From Pseudoalteromonas sp. A601 (GTDB lineage Bacteria; Pseudomonadota; Gammaproteobacteria; Enterobacterales; Alteromonadaceae), in assembly GCF_002165575.1 (NCBI RefSeq), contig NZ_MXQF01000009.1, forward strand, positions 62,001 through 126,000: DNA of 64,000 nt, written 5' to 3'. Positions within the stretch are counted from its first letter, which is position 1. Each line of letters begins with the position of its first letter. The position numbers and the translations under genes are program-made. The notes beneath the pieces are model-generated. The model had not been told where the DNA came from, ran no database searches, and saw nothing but the letters and a program-made list of their open reading frames with translations. Positions 1 through 7,970 of this stretch are shown here, one piece after another.

Positions 1-1
1 G

Positions 2-208
2 GATATGATAAACATAAGCTACTGTGTTCGATATTTACAAAATTCACACCCACACTTTAGAGAACCCGAAGTTTTATACTTTAATACGATAGATAGAGCT
101 AACGCTAACCGGAAAAGCCAAAATAGAATTAGTGACTATATTGCTTGGGATGACGGTTTTCATCGAAGTGCTGATCAATACTGTAAAATGCTTAAGCTGA
201 AGGAGTAA
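2..208 (+). CDS. Unrecognised protein, C-terminal part (left edge)
   Basis: The frame is open to the left edge of the window, so this may be the tail of a longer gene. An ATG at position 5 could also be a start and would give 67 residues. The visible part is polar, contains HPHFREPEV and DDGFHRSADQY, and has no membrane segment. I do not recognise the family. It ends 45 bp before the convergent methyltransferase gene, with no clear terminator between them. It reads as a real gene end because the codon use is ordinary, but the support is thin. Confidence 0.4.
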   Translation, partial: DMINISYCVRYLQNSHPHFREPEVLYFNTIDRANANRKSQNRISDYIAWDDGFHRSADQYCKMLKLKE

Positions 209-252
209 GAGCCTTTTTTAAGTCAACGGTTTAATTATACCTTGGGAAAATC

Positions 253-867
253 TTACATACTTTTACAAACAATAAGCCAAAATATTTGTGAATACTCGTT
301 AACCTCTTTTACTTCAAGCAATCCATAGCTGCTAAACTGTGCCTTGATCGCCGCTTCATCATAATAAAATAAGTTAACCCCATGCTTGCTTGCAAATCTG
401 TCTTTACTTATTTCAACACCTTCGCCATAGGTTTGGCTATCTGTAGATAAAGTAACAAATACCATGTAGCCATCATTTTTAAGTTGTTTATAGCTATTAT
501 TTATCAGGTTTGTACGTGCTTTTTCATCAAGCAAGTGAAGTAAAGCATAACAAAAAACGCCATCATATATTTCATCATCAAAAGGCATGTTATTAACATT
601 GCCGTGATGAATCTTCATGGTATTACCGTATTGCTTTCTGGCTATTCCTATTGCAGTCTCAGATATTTCAATACCGGTTACATCAAAACCATGATCACTA
701 AATACTTTGCCGTTTCGGCCGTAGCCAAATCCTGGGATCAAAAGCTTTTTCAAACCATTATTTTTAAAAAGAGCGACAGTTAACGCTGTTGTGCTTGAAG
801 CTTCATCACCCCACATCATTTGCTTATCTTTAAAGGTAGTTTCCCAAAATTCTTTATCTTTTGTCAT
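253..867 (-). CDS. Class I SAM-dependent methyltransferase
   Basis: This 204-residue cytoplasmic protein has a Rossmann-type methyltransferase fold. Motif I is visible as LLIPGFGYGRNG near residues 42-53, followed by an acidic turn at FDVTGIEIS, and by YDGVFCYALLHLL near residues 105-117 as motif IV. The family transfers a methyl group from S-adenosylmethionine; close relatives are TehB- and UbiE-like proteins, but the substrate cannot be read from the sequence. It lies 31 bp downstream of the flavoprotein gene on the same strand and could share its mRNA and its Rrf2 control, although no strong ribosome binding site decides this. Confidence 0.75.
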   Translation of the reverse strand: MTKDKEFWETTFKDKQMMWGDEASSTTALTVALFKNNGLKKLLIPGFGYGRNGKVFSDHGFDVTGIEISETAIGIARKQYGNTMKIHHGNVNNMPFDDEIYDGVFCYALLHLLDEKARTNLINNSYKQLKNDGYMVFVTLSTDSQTYGEGVEISKDRFASKHGVNLFYYDEAAIKAQFSSYGLLEVKEVNEYSQIFWLIVCKSM

Positions 868-898
868 ACTGGCAGCCTTGTGTGCGCTGATACTTTAA

Positions 899-1801
899 CT
901 ACAACAACTCTTGTATTAATTGTTTATGTACACCTATACCTGCCATTACACCTGATGCAGAAGCAAATGTGGCATTTTGCATTGGGTTAGCTATATCGCC
1001 AGCGGCAAATACACCAGCAACTGTGGTTTGTTTAAAATCGTCAGTTACGACTATCGCCCCCATTGGCCCATCTGTAAACTCACAGCCTAAAAGCTCAGCA
1101 AACGAGCTCGCCATATGTGTTTTAGGCCCAACATATAAGCCTCCTAATGCAATGACGCGACCATCGGCAAGTTTTACCGCAGAGACTTCAAGGTTACCCC
1201 CTAATACTTCAACAACGGGTGTATCTTCAAAGCTAACTCCACGTTGCTGTAAAAATAATTTTTGTTCTGGATCGGGCTGGTATTCACCTTGCGAGAAATA
1301 GGTAGTTAAGCCCCAATCAGGGATCATTCCTGCTTGATGTAAAGACATTGGCCCCGTTGCAATAACACCTAAAGAACGATTACGTAACTCATAACCGTGG
1401 CAGTAAGGGCAATGTATAACTGTTTTTCCCCAACGCGCTTTAACGCCTTTAATATCAGGTAATTCATCTTTTAAACCTGTGGCGAGGATAATTTTTTTGC
1501 AGGCTATTGTCTCACCGTTATTGATTTTTACGCTAAAACCCTGCACTTTTTTATTAATATCAACCACTTTATCTTCAATAATGGTGACACTTTCATACGC
1601 TTGTAATTGCTGCCATGTTTTCTCTTTAATAGCCGATGGGCTGTATCCATCTAAACCTAAAAAACCATGCGAATGGTCAGTAAATCGGTTTCTTGGTTTA
1701 CCTGCATCAATGACAGTTACTTTGCGCTGAGCTCTTACTAATTGCGTAGCTGCGGAAATGCCCGCAAAACTTCCACCAATAATCACAACATCTTGCTTCA
1801 T
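899..1801 (-). CDS. NAD(P)/FAD-dependent oxidoreductase, thioredoxin-reductase-like
   Basis: I place the start at the ATG at 1801 because a GAGGA box lies about eight bases upstream; an ATG at 1834 would add 11 residues without a good site. The protein begins with the FAD-binding motif VVIIGGSFAGISAA. It has a CPYCHGYE segment near residue 140 that places a CxxC pair where thioredoxin reductases hold the redox disulfide, and it ends with the second FAD motif GVFAAGDI. Family members pass electrons from NAD(P)H through FAD to a disulfide or small thiol. The gene is divergent from an Rrf2 regulator, a common pairing for this flavoprotein, which suggests redox or nitrosative control. The natural substrate is unknown. 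Confidence 0.85.
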   Translation of the reverse strand: MKQDVVIIGGSFAGISAATQLVRAQRKVTVIDAGKPRNRFTDHSHGFLGLDGYSPSAIKEKTWQQLQAYESVTIIEDKVVDINKKVQGFSVKINNGETIACKKIILATGLKDELPDIKGVKARWGKTVIHCPYCHGYELRNRSLGVIATGPMSLHQAGMIPDWGLTTYFSQGEYQPDPEQKLFLQQRGVSFEDTPVVEVLGGNLEVSAVKLADGRVIALGGLYVGPKTHMASSFAELLGCEFTDGPMGAIVVTDDFKQTTVAGVFAAGDIANPMQNATFASASGVMAGIGVHKQLIQELL

Positions 1802-1848
1802 CTTTAATTCCTCATTTATTGCAAACCGATTCATTCATCAACTTCAAT

Positions 1849-1873
1849 TCATGAAACATATTAAGTTACATGA
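1849..1873. promoter_or_regulatory. Candidate operator between the flavoprotein and Rrf2 genes
   Basis: The 167-bp divergent region between 1802 and 1968 contains an interrupted inverted repeat, TCATG at 1849-1853 and CATGA at 1869-1873, with an A/T-rich centre. A weaker related block (ACATGCAACAT) follows near 1889. Rrf2 proteins bind such imperfect dyads and usually repress their own gene and a neighbour. Position and symmetry support an operator for both genes; this is inference. Confidence 0.4.
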
Positions 1874-1968
1874 GTTTTCAAAGTCAACACATGCAACATT
1901 AAAAGTTTCGTGATATTATCAAACGCATAAAATGGCTAAGGCTATTTATAGATTAAGAAGAGAATAAA

Positions 1969-2370
1969 ATGAGAAAAGACAGTCGATTATCGCGCATGCT
2001 ACATATTTTAATTCACATGGATCACATGGACGAGCCTGCAACATCAGACCATATAGCAACAATGCTACAAACTAACCCTGTGGTTGTAAGACGTACTATG
2101 GGGTGTTTACGCGATAGAGGTTATGTCACTTCGATAAAAGGACATGGCGGCGGCTGGCTTTTAAATGTCTCATTAGCAGATATCACCTTGCTAGATATTC
2201 ATACAGCCTTAGGCGAAAGCTCTGTATTCACTATCGGCTTAAGTGATGAACATACAGAATGCCTGATTGAAAAAGCAGTAAATAGAGAACTCGCCAGTGC
2301 ACTCAAAGCCTCAGAAGATTTATTACTAGCACGCTTTGGTGAAGTTAGTTTAGATAAGCTAGCCTTCTAG
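1969..2370 (+). CDS. Rrf2 family transcriptional regulator
   Basis: This 133-residue protein has an N-terminal winged helix near residues 8-60, with the recognition region VVRRTMGCLRDRGYVTSIKGHGGGW typical of Rrf2 proteins (RGxxGGx loop; YwnA/NsrR-like). Rrf2 proteins often bind an iron-sulfur cluster through three cysteines near residues 90-110. Here only one cysteine (EHTECLIEKAV) lies in that stretch, so a cluster is unlikely and a thiol or ligand switch is more plausible. A GAAGAGAAT segment just upstream serves as ribosome binding site. The gene is divergent from the thioredoxin-reductase-like gene it probably regulates. Confidence 0.85.
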   Translation: MRKDSRLSRMLHILIHMDHMDEPATSDHIATMLQTNPVVVRRTMGCLRDRGYVTSIKGHGGGWLLNVSLADITLLDIHTALGESSVFTIGLSDEHTECLIEKAVNRELASALKASEDLLLARFGEVSLDKLAF

Positions 2371-2392
2371 TAGTATGTAGCCATGCTGCAAT

Positions 2393-2478
2393 TGAGTTTA
2401 AAAATAACAACACTTAGTTTTTTGAATAAACAGACCAAAAAAACACAGCAGCCTGCTTGACCGGAACTTTCGAATGGG
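2393..2478 (+). repeat. Dispersed repeat A, copy 1
   Basis: This copy runs from TGAGTTTAAAAATAACAACA through ACAGCAGCCTGCTTGACCGG to CGAATGGG, and is followed by CCCCCTTTAG. The same unit occurs at 5420-5554 (inverted), 7306-7433 and 12932-13023. The core AGCAG-C-CTGCT is a short palindrome. It sits in the 308-bp gap between the Rrf2 gene and the antiporter gene. The rest of that gap (2479-2678) is AT-rich and presumably carries the antiporter promoter. Confidence 0.75.
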
Positions 2479-2678
2479 TGCCCCCTTTAGTTTTCATCAA
2501 GACTAAATCACTGTATTACATATGTATTGTCACCTTTTTGTTGCTTAATCTAATATTTTTTGTTTCAAATCATGTGTTGTCACTTGATAAATTGTTAATA
2601 TTTTCTTGAATTTATCCTTTGCTGAGTACAGCATTAGGTATTGTTAAATATATTCTGTGTCTGGATAGGAGTATAACA

Positions 2679-4364
2679 GTGACTTTAATTGAACTGATCA
2701 CACAGTCAGCATTTACCGAGATAGCTACACTTTTGGTATTAGCTGCATTGTTGGGCTTTATAGGTTTACTGTTAAGACAACCATTGATTGTTAGCTTTAT
2801 CGCCGTTGGCTTAATAGCCGGGCCTTCGGTGTTAGATATTGTTCATTCTAAAGAACAAATCCAACTTCTATCTGAGCTCGGAATTGCTGTGCTGCTGTTT
2901 CTTGTTGGTATAAAGCTTGATGTAAAACTCATAAAATCCATTGGTAGTGTCTCTGTTTTAACCGGCCTTGGTCAGGTGGCGTTTACTTCCCTATTTGGCT
3001 ATTTTATTGGTTTTGGCATTGGTTTAGATCATACCACCAGTCTGTATGTCGCAGTTGCTCTTACTTTTTCATCCACCATTATCATAGTCAAACTACTTTC
3101 AGATAAACGAGAAATAGAATCTTTACATGGTCAAATCGCCTTAGGCTTTTTAATTGTTCAAGATCTTGTAGTTGTTATGGCGATGATAGTGCTGGCAACC
3201 ATAGGTATAGGTTCAGGACATGGAGAAGATGGAAGCTCTTCCGTATGGCAAGTGGGAATTTCGGGCTTAGGTTTACTCGCTTTTGTTATTGTTTTTGTTC
3301 GTTATATTGCAAACCCATTAACAGAAAAGCTAGCTAAAGCCCCAGAATTATTAGTGGTTTACGCCATAGCACAAGCGGCTTTATTTGCCGCTATTGGTGA
3401 CCTAGTAGGCTTAGGGATGGAAGTGGGAGGCTTATTAGCTGGGGTTGCTTTAGCGTCAACCCCTTACCGTGAAAGTATTGCCGCGCGACTCGCACCACTA
3501 CGCGATTTCCTATTATTGTTTTTCTTTATCGCTTTAGGTGCCACATTAGATTTATCTTTACTTGGTAACCATCTAGCTGGTGCAACTATCTTTTCGCTAT
3601 TTGTTCTTATTGGGAATCCACTTATTGTCGTAATTATTATGGGGCTTATGGGCTACAGTAAACGAACTGGTTTTCTTGCTGGTTTGACGGTAGCTCAAAT
3701 TAGTGAATTTTCTTTAATCTTCATCGCTATGGGGATAAGTTTAGGCCATGTGCCACAAAATGTACTGGGCTTAGTGACCTTAGTTGGGATCATTACGATC
3801 GCGGCCTCAACATATATGATCACTTATTCCCACCAACTTTATTCAATATTTTCTCCCGTACTAAATATATTTGAGCGTTCAGGAACTCCCCGTGAAAAAG
3901 TTGCCGACGATCATCCTGATAACCATTACCCTGTGATCATATTTGGACTGGGGCGTCTTGGCACTGCGATTGCCCAACAACTGAAAGCTAAAGGCATAAA
4001 GGTTTTAGGCATTGATTTTAACCCGTCAGCAATAAAAAGTTGGAACCATTTAGGGCTAGATTGTGAATATGGTGATGCCACCGATGCTGAGTTTATTCTT
4101 GAATTACCACTCAAACATGCAAAGTGGGCTGTGTCTACAATCCCTCACTTACATACTGGTTTATCATCAGAAGATCCACGTAGAACCGTAGTTCAATTAA
4201 CCCGCTCAGCTGGTTACCAGGGCAAGTTAGCCGCGGTATCACAGAGTACAGCTGATAGTGAAGAACTCGCTTTGTTAGGTGTTGAGTTAATTTTAGAGCC
4301 TTTCCAAGATACAGCGGATCATGCTGCTGATATACTTATCCAAGGTGTTAAGTCGAGTAAATAG
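2679..4364 (+). CDS. CPA2 cation:proton antiporter with TrkA-N domain (KefB/YbaL type)
   Basis: This membrane antiporter has an N-terminal Na+/H+ exchanger-type domain of about 12 membrane segments (roughly residues 8-385) and a C-terminal nucleotide-binding RCK/TrkA-N domain that starts at VIIFGLGRLGTAIAQQL. Such proteins exchange K+ or Na+ for protons and are gated by NAD(H) or glutathione adducts. I choose the GTG at 2679 because AGGAG at 2667-2671 sits seven bases before it; an ATG-like frame opening at 2619 has no such site. The gene is followed after 20 bp by a universal stress protein gene with its own AAGGAG, so the two probably form an operon for pH or osmotic stress. The ion is not determinable here. 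Confidence 0.88.
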   Translation: MTLIELITQSAFTEIATLLVLAALLGFIGLLLRQPLIVSFIAVGLIAGPSVLDIVHSKEQIQLLSELGIAVLLFLVGIKLDVKLIKSIGSVSVLTGLGQVAFTSLFGYFIGFGIGLDHTTSLYVAVALTFSSTIIIVKLLSDKREIESLHGQIALGFLIVQDLVVVMAMIVLATIGIGSGHGEDGSSSVWQVGISGLGLLAFVIVFVRYIANPLTEKLAKAPELLVVYAIAQAALFAAIGDLVGLGMEVGGLLAGVALASTPYRESIAARLAPLRDFLLLFFFIALGATLDLSLLGNHLAGATIFSLFVLIGNPLIVVIIMGLMGYSKRTGFLAGLTVAQISEFSLIFIAMGISLGHVPQNVLGLVTLVGIITIAASTYMITYSHQLYSIFSPVLNIFERSGTPREKVADDHPDNHYPVIIFGLGRLGTAIAQQLKAKGIKVLGIDFNPSAIKSWNHLGLDCEYGDATDAEFILELPLKHAKWAVSTIPHLHTGLSSEDPRRTVVQLTRSAGYQGKLAAVSQSTADSEELALLGVELILEPFQDTADHAADILIQGVKSSK

Positions 4365-4384
4365 CTTTATAAGGAGATCGTAAT

Positions 4385-5350
4385 ATGAAAAGATTCAGTA
4401 ACGTATTATATGTAATGAATGAACCGATGGATAAACCGTCACCGTCTTTACTACGTGCCATTTCATTAGCCAAAAATAGTCAGGCAGATCTAACCTTACT
4501 TTTGGTTATTCCAAGTTTATCCCTATCATCTGCGCTAAATAAAATAGGCATTGAAAGCCCTAAAATAGAGACCCTTACCCTGACTAAAGCAAATGAAAAC
4601 CTACGCAGCCTTATTGCTTCTTTGGATAATGACGTAAATATTAAAGCTGAAGTCAAAGTAGGTAAAAGATACTTAGAAAGTATCCGAGCGGTATTGTCGA
4701 ATAGCTTTGATATTTTACTCAAAGAAGTAGATAAACTTAGTTGGTTTGATCGGCTAATCACCAGTGATGATATGCATTTATTGCGCAATTGCCCATGCCC
4801 TGTTTGGTTAATGAAAAAAGATGAAAAACTCAATTATAAACAAATACTAGCAGCCGTAGACTTTGACTCTATAGATGAAAGTAACTGTAATCTTGAATTA
4901 AACAATACGATACTTGAGCTGGCTTGTGCAATTTCGTTAGCCGAGTTTTCCACAACTCATGTAGTTAATGTATACGATGCGCCCAATGCAGGATTTATCA
5001 GTCTTTGGGTGGAAGATCCAGACAAAGTCGAAAAAGAGTTATATGAATTTGAGCATCGCCACAGTCAGCATAAAATGGAGCAACTATTAGAAAAGTTAAA
5101 ACACACTTTAGGACAAAAAGCTTATAACTTCTTATCTTTACGTTCACATATTATTAGGGGGACTGCGGAAGAAGAGTTACCTAAGGCTGCACAAGCGGTT
5201 GATGCCGATTTAGTTGTAATGGGAACAATCTCTCGTACCGGAGTTGCAGGTCTTGTGATTGGAAACACAGCAGAAACGATTCTTAACCAACTCGATAGTT
5301 CGATTTTAGCCGTTAAACCAAAAGGATTTATATCGCCCATAAGTCTTTGA
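4385..5350 (+). CDS. Tandem-domain universal stress protein
   Basis: This 321-residue cytoplasmic protein has two UspA folds. The second half carries the ATP-binding pattern VVMGTISRTGVAGLVIGNTAE (Gly-x2-Gly-x9-Gly-Asn), the signature of nucleotide-binding universal stress proteins. The first half lacks a clear copy of it, as in UspE-type tandem proteins. A perfect AAGGAG sits nine bases upstream of the ATG. It follows the antiporter gene closely. Fusion or pairing of Usp domains with antiporters is common, so it may modulate the transporter through nucleotide sensing; that is inference. No terminator hairpin is obvious after it. Confidence 0.85.
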   Translation: MKRFSNVLYVMNEPMDKPSPSLLRAISLAKNSQADLTLLLVIPSLSLSSALNKIGIESPKIETLTLTKANENLRSLIASLDNDVNIKAEVKVGKRYLESIRAVLSNSFDILLKEVDKLSWFDRLITSDDMHLLRNCPCPVWLMKKDEKLNYKQILAAVDFDSIDESNCNLELNNTILELACAISLAEFSTTHVVNVYDAPNAGFISLWVEDPDKVEKELYEFEHRHSQHKMEQLLEKLKHTLGQKAYNFLSLRSHIIRGTAEEELPKAAQAVDADLVVMGTISRTGVAGLVIGNTAETILNQLDSSILAVKPKGFISPISL

Positions 5351-5419
5351 TAGAGCAGTAAAGCAAAAACTTTTTATTTACGTAGCTAACCACTTTCTAA
5401 AAAGAAAATGCGAGGATCA

Positions 5420-5554
5420 CCCATTAGAAAGTTCCGGTTAAGCAGGCAGCTGTGTTTTCTTGATCTTTTTATTCAAAAAGCCAAGTGTTGTTACTTTTTA
5501 AACTTTAAACTCACTTTAAATATGACTATGCATCCAGTAATGACGTCGATTGGT
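5420..5554 (-). repeat. Repeat A, inverted copy (left arm of a 2-kb inverted pair)
   Basis: These 135 bases are the reverse complement of 7306-7433 with few mismatches and one extra 7-base unit (TTTAAAC duplicated). The match runs from CCCATTAGAAAGTTCCGGT to GTCGATTGGT. The two arms enclose RAYT element 1 and a truncated gene. The inner end of this arm lies only seven bases from the left end of the RAYT element, so the element inserted immediately beside it. Confidence 0.85.
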
Positions 5555-5561
5555 ATCGATA

Positions 5562-6609
5562 GGGGTCAAATCTTGACTTCACACATCAAACAATCTCGAA
5601 GTTTTTCGTATTGTAATTTAACCTTCTTATCGTCAATCATTAATGCATTTAATCTACCGACAGTTTTTGATAGAGCCGAATAGTGTTTAACATTAAATAT
5701 ATCTGCTAATGCCTGCAAATTTAATCCCGTTAAATCTTGGCATAATTTAATGGCAAACCAACGGGGTAAATTTTTCTCTTTTCGCCCCTTTTTAACAATT
5801 ACTATATCATCTACCTCAACACCAAAGTATTGAGCTAAGTAGGAGATTACATCTTCTGCTGAGTACTTTTTAACAACAAGCTTACTTTCACTATTTGGTG
5901 ATGCGATATGGTCTTTTATATTTTCAATAAAGTCCTCACAGCCCAGAACCGACAATAACTTTTTAGCATTATAAAAAGCGCTTATTTCTTCACTGTTTTC
6001 AAACTCCACAAACTGCTTATAAGCTGCATATTTACGCTTTTTGCCTTGGAGCGAAAATATAAAATCTCGAACGAGCCATTTAGGCACCGCTACCCTTTTA
6101 ATAAAAGCGGAATAGCTAGACCATTGATACTTAGCAAGGTCATCTACCAGCGGGGTGCTCGTTTCAATTGGATTACGATGAATATACCGACTAACATGCA
6201 ACAAATAGTTATCAGCATCCACCAAAACCGCTTTATATCGCCCTCTAAACAGCGCACCGTCTGTGTTATGTATTCGATTAAAGTATTGAGTATAAAGGCC
6301 ATTAATATGCTTCATGGCTCGACCTAAATTAGCATCAGGGGTTTTGATGAGTAGGTGGTAGTGGTTGGTCATTAAACAATATGAGTGCACTTCAATATTA
6401 AAACGAAGACTTGCTTGCTCAATGCAATATAAAAAATACGTAAAATCGTCATCGCTCAAAAAGGTATTTTCACGCCCTCTTCCACGATTCATCACATGAT
6501 AAAACGCATTCTCATACTCTATTCGCAGCGGCCTAGACATAATAATAAACTCAATGAGCAATAAACTATAAAACTAGACCATTAATGTATGAAGTCAAGA
6601 TTTGACCCC
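5562..6609 (-). mobile_element. RAYT-type insertion element, copy 1 (1,048 bp)
   Basis: The element is bounded by a perfect 19-base inverted repeat: GGGGTCAAATCTTGACTTC at 5562-5580 and GAAGTCAAGATTTGACCCC at 6591-6609. Each end is itself a hairpin (GTCAA-ATC-TTGAC), the substrate shape expected for a Y1/HUH transposase. A second element of exactly the same length lies at 11873-12920 in the same orientation. The right end is followed by TTTGGTT, the same bases that follow several repeat A copies. No flanking target duplication is visible, which fits single-strand Y1 chemistry. The insertion replaced the start of the DUF6515-type gene to its right. Confidence 0.85.
5566..6540 (-). CDS. REP-associated tyrosine transposase (RAYT) with DnaA-like C-terminal domain
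   Basis: The start is set at the ATG at 6540 (MSRPLRIEYENAFYHVMNRG), the conserved RAYT beginning; an upstream ATG would add seven residues. The Y1 transposase domain (residues about 1-180) shows the HUH motif in MTNHYHLLIKT and the catalytic tyrosine region YLLHVSRYIHRNPI. Residues about 215-310 resemble DnaA domain IV (PRWFAIKLCQDLTGLNLQAL, then KHYSALSKTV), giving a second DNA-binding module. RAYTs cut and join single strands next to hairpins and mobilise REP sequences. It is near-identical to the copy at 11877-12851 in its N-terminal two thirds and more divergent afterwards. Confidence 0.9.
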   Translation of the reverse strand: MSRPLRIEYENAFYHVMNRGRGRENTFLSDDDFTYFLYCIEQASLRFNIEVHSYCLMTNHYHLLIKTPDANLGRAMKHINGLYTQYFNRIHNTDGALFRGRYKAVLVDADNYLLHVSRYIHRNPIETSTPLVDDLAKYQWSSYSAFIKRVAVPKWLVRDFIFSLQGKKRKYAAYKQFVEFENSEEISAFYNAKKLLSVLGCEDFIENIKDHIASPNSESKLVVKKYSAEDVISYLAQYFGVEVDDIVIVKKGRKEKNLPRWFAIKLCQDLTGLNLQALADIFNVKHYSALSKTVGRLNALMIDDKKVKLQYEKLRDCLMCEVKI

Positions 6610-6610
6610 T

Positions 6611-7150
6611 TTGGTTTTCAAAATTGCTCATTACAAATATGACAAGCGTAAATACGCTTATCTAAAAAATAAGCGCCACAATGTGGTTACATACAAGCCT
6701 GGACGCTACTTTAGTAACATACCGCGTAACAGCGCATCAGTTAGATTTAATGGTATTTCGTTCACATTTAGTGATGGTATCTATTATCGAAAAGCAAAAA
6801 GAGGCTACCATGCTGTTAAACCACCAAGAGGGTTAAGAATCCGCTCATTACCAAAACATTACTCGTATTTTAAACGCCATAATAGAACCTACTACACATA
6901 TCAAAATGTTTACTATTTGGCAGATAATAATGGATACAGAGTGGTCGATGCTCCTGAAGTGTTAGTTAATAAGGCTGTAAAAGTAGAGAGTGATAACAGT
7001 TATGAACTTGGACAAACCTACGACACACTTCCTATCACAGCTGAAGCGGTCACTATTAATGAGCAACAATATTTTAAATACCAAGATATTTATTTTCTAC
7101 CACAGATAAATGACGATGAAGTAAAATACTTAGCCATAAATTTAGGCTAA
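6611..7150 (+). pseudogene. DUF6515-like protein gene, 5' end removed by the RAYT element
   Basis: The open frame emerges directly from the RAYT right end without its own start. The only start-like codon is a TTG inside the element end. About 180 codons remain. They show the repeated pattern of DUF6515-type envelope proteins: FNGISFTFSDGIYYRKAKRGYHAVKPPRG, then a second F-K-R-H-x-R-T-Y-Y-T-Y-Q-N-V-Y-Y block near residues 95-110, and a third partial block at the C-terminus. The signal peptide and N-terminus expected in this family are missing. The reading frame downstream is undamaged, so the insertion looks recent. Expression would need a start supplied by the element. Confidence 0.7.
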
Positions 7151-7305
7151 GAAGCCGACGAATAAAAAAGCAAGCCGTGTTATGCGCCTTGCTCTTAAGT
7201 CATTAAATTAGTTATTCGAGGATCAGGCCTTTAGTTTCCATGATGCTTAATTAAACAGCCTAAACTCATATGGAGTTCTTTACCCAAACCATGGTGAATA
7301 TTCAC

Positions 7306-7433
7306 ACCAATCGACATCGTTACTGGATGCATAGTCATATTTAAAGTGAGTTTAAAAAGTAACAACACTTGGTTTTTTGACTAAAAAGATCAAGAAAGCA
7401 CAGCAGCCTGCTTGACCGGAACTTTCTAATGGG
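7306..7433 (+). repeat. Repeat A, right arm of the inverted pair
   Basis: This copy begins ACCAATCGACATCGTTACTG and ends GGAACTTTCTAATGGG, followed by CGCCCCTTTGGTT. It is the inverted partner of 5420-5554. The remaining sequence between the pseudogene end (7150) and the lipoprotein gene end (7545) shows no gene. A direct repetition, GCATTGACAATGCC and TGACATTGGCA, near 7457-7493 is the only other structure seen. Confidence 0.85.
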
Positions 7434-7544
7434 CGCCCCTTTGGTTATTGAGCAGTGCATTGACAATGCCAAAAACTGGACTGACATTGGCACTAAAAGA
7501 TGACTGAAGCGAAAGCCAATACGGAATTAATGTAAGTTAAAAAA

Positions 7545-7892
7545 CTAATCTATCTTCGTCAGCGAAACATAATTAACTCGTTTGATAAAGCGCATATTGA
7601 GTAAATCAGCAGAGTGAGCACTCATTGTTTTAGGAGCAATGTTATCAAAGCGAATCTTTATTTCATGTAAATCACTATCACTAGAAATAACTTGGCCATT
7701 ATGTTGTTTTACATACTTTTCCACCACGAGGAGAGTCTCTGAAAATGCTTTTTTGTATGATATTATTTGTAACGAACCACACAGTTGTTTAACGCCTCCA
7801 TAGATACATTCTTGCTCAGTCTTGCTTTGTACCTTGCATGCGCTCAGTTGATAAACGACGAATATAAATAATATACCTATTCTTATAGACAT
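7545..7892 (-). CDS. Small putative lipoprotein next to the S8 protease
   Basis: The start is the ATG at 7892, which yields a lipoprotein signal peptide, MSIRIGILFIFVVYQLSAC, with lipobox LSAC and lipidation cysteine near residue 19; an earlier ATG would bury it. The mature part is about 95 residues with two further cysteines (QECIYGGVKQLCGS) that could form a disulfide. I do not recognise the family. The gene follows the S8 protease gene on the same strand after 78 bp. Its alternating hydrophobic pattern (VEKYVKQHNGQVISSDSDLHEIKIRF) is loosely like a protease propeptide or I9-type inhibitor fold, so it could be a cognate inhibitor or foldase. That is speculation. Confidence 0.55.
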   Translation of the reverse strand: MSIRIGILFIFVVYQLSACKVQSKTEQECIYGGVKQLCGSLQIISYKKAFSETLLVVEKYVKQHNGQVISSDSDLHEIKIRFDNIAPKTMSAHSADLLNMRFIKRVNYVSLTKID

Positions 7893-7970
7893 ATTCTTAC
7901 CTATAAAGTTAAATAGCTGATATTGAAAAAATCTTCCAATATCAGCGGTATACAAGGTTAAATTAAAGCG

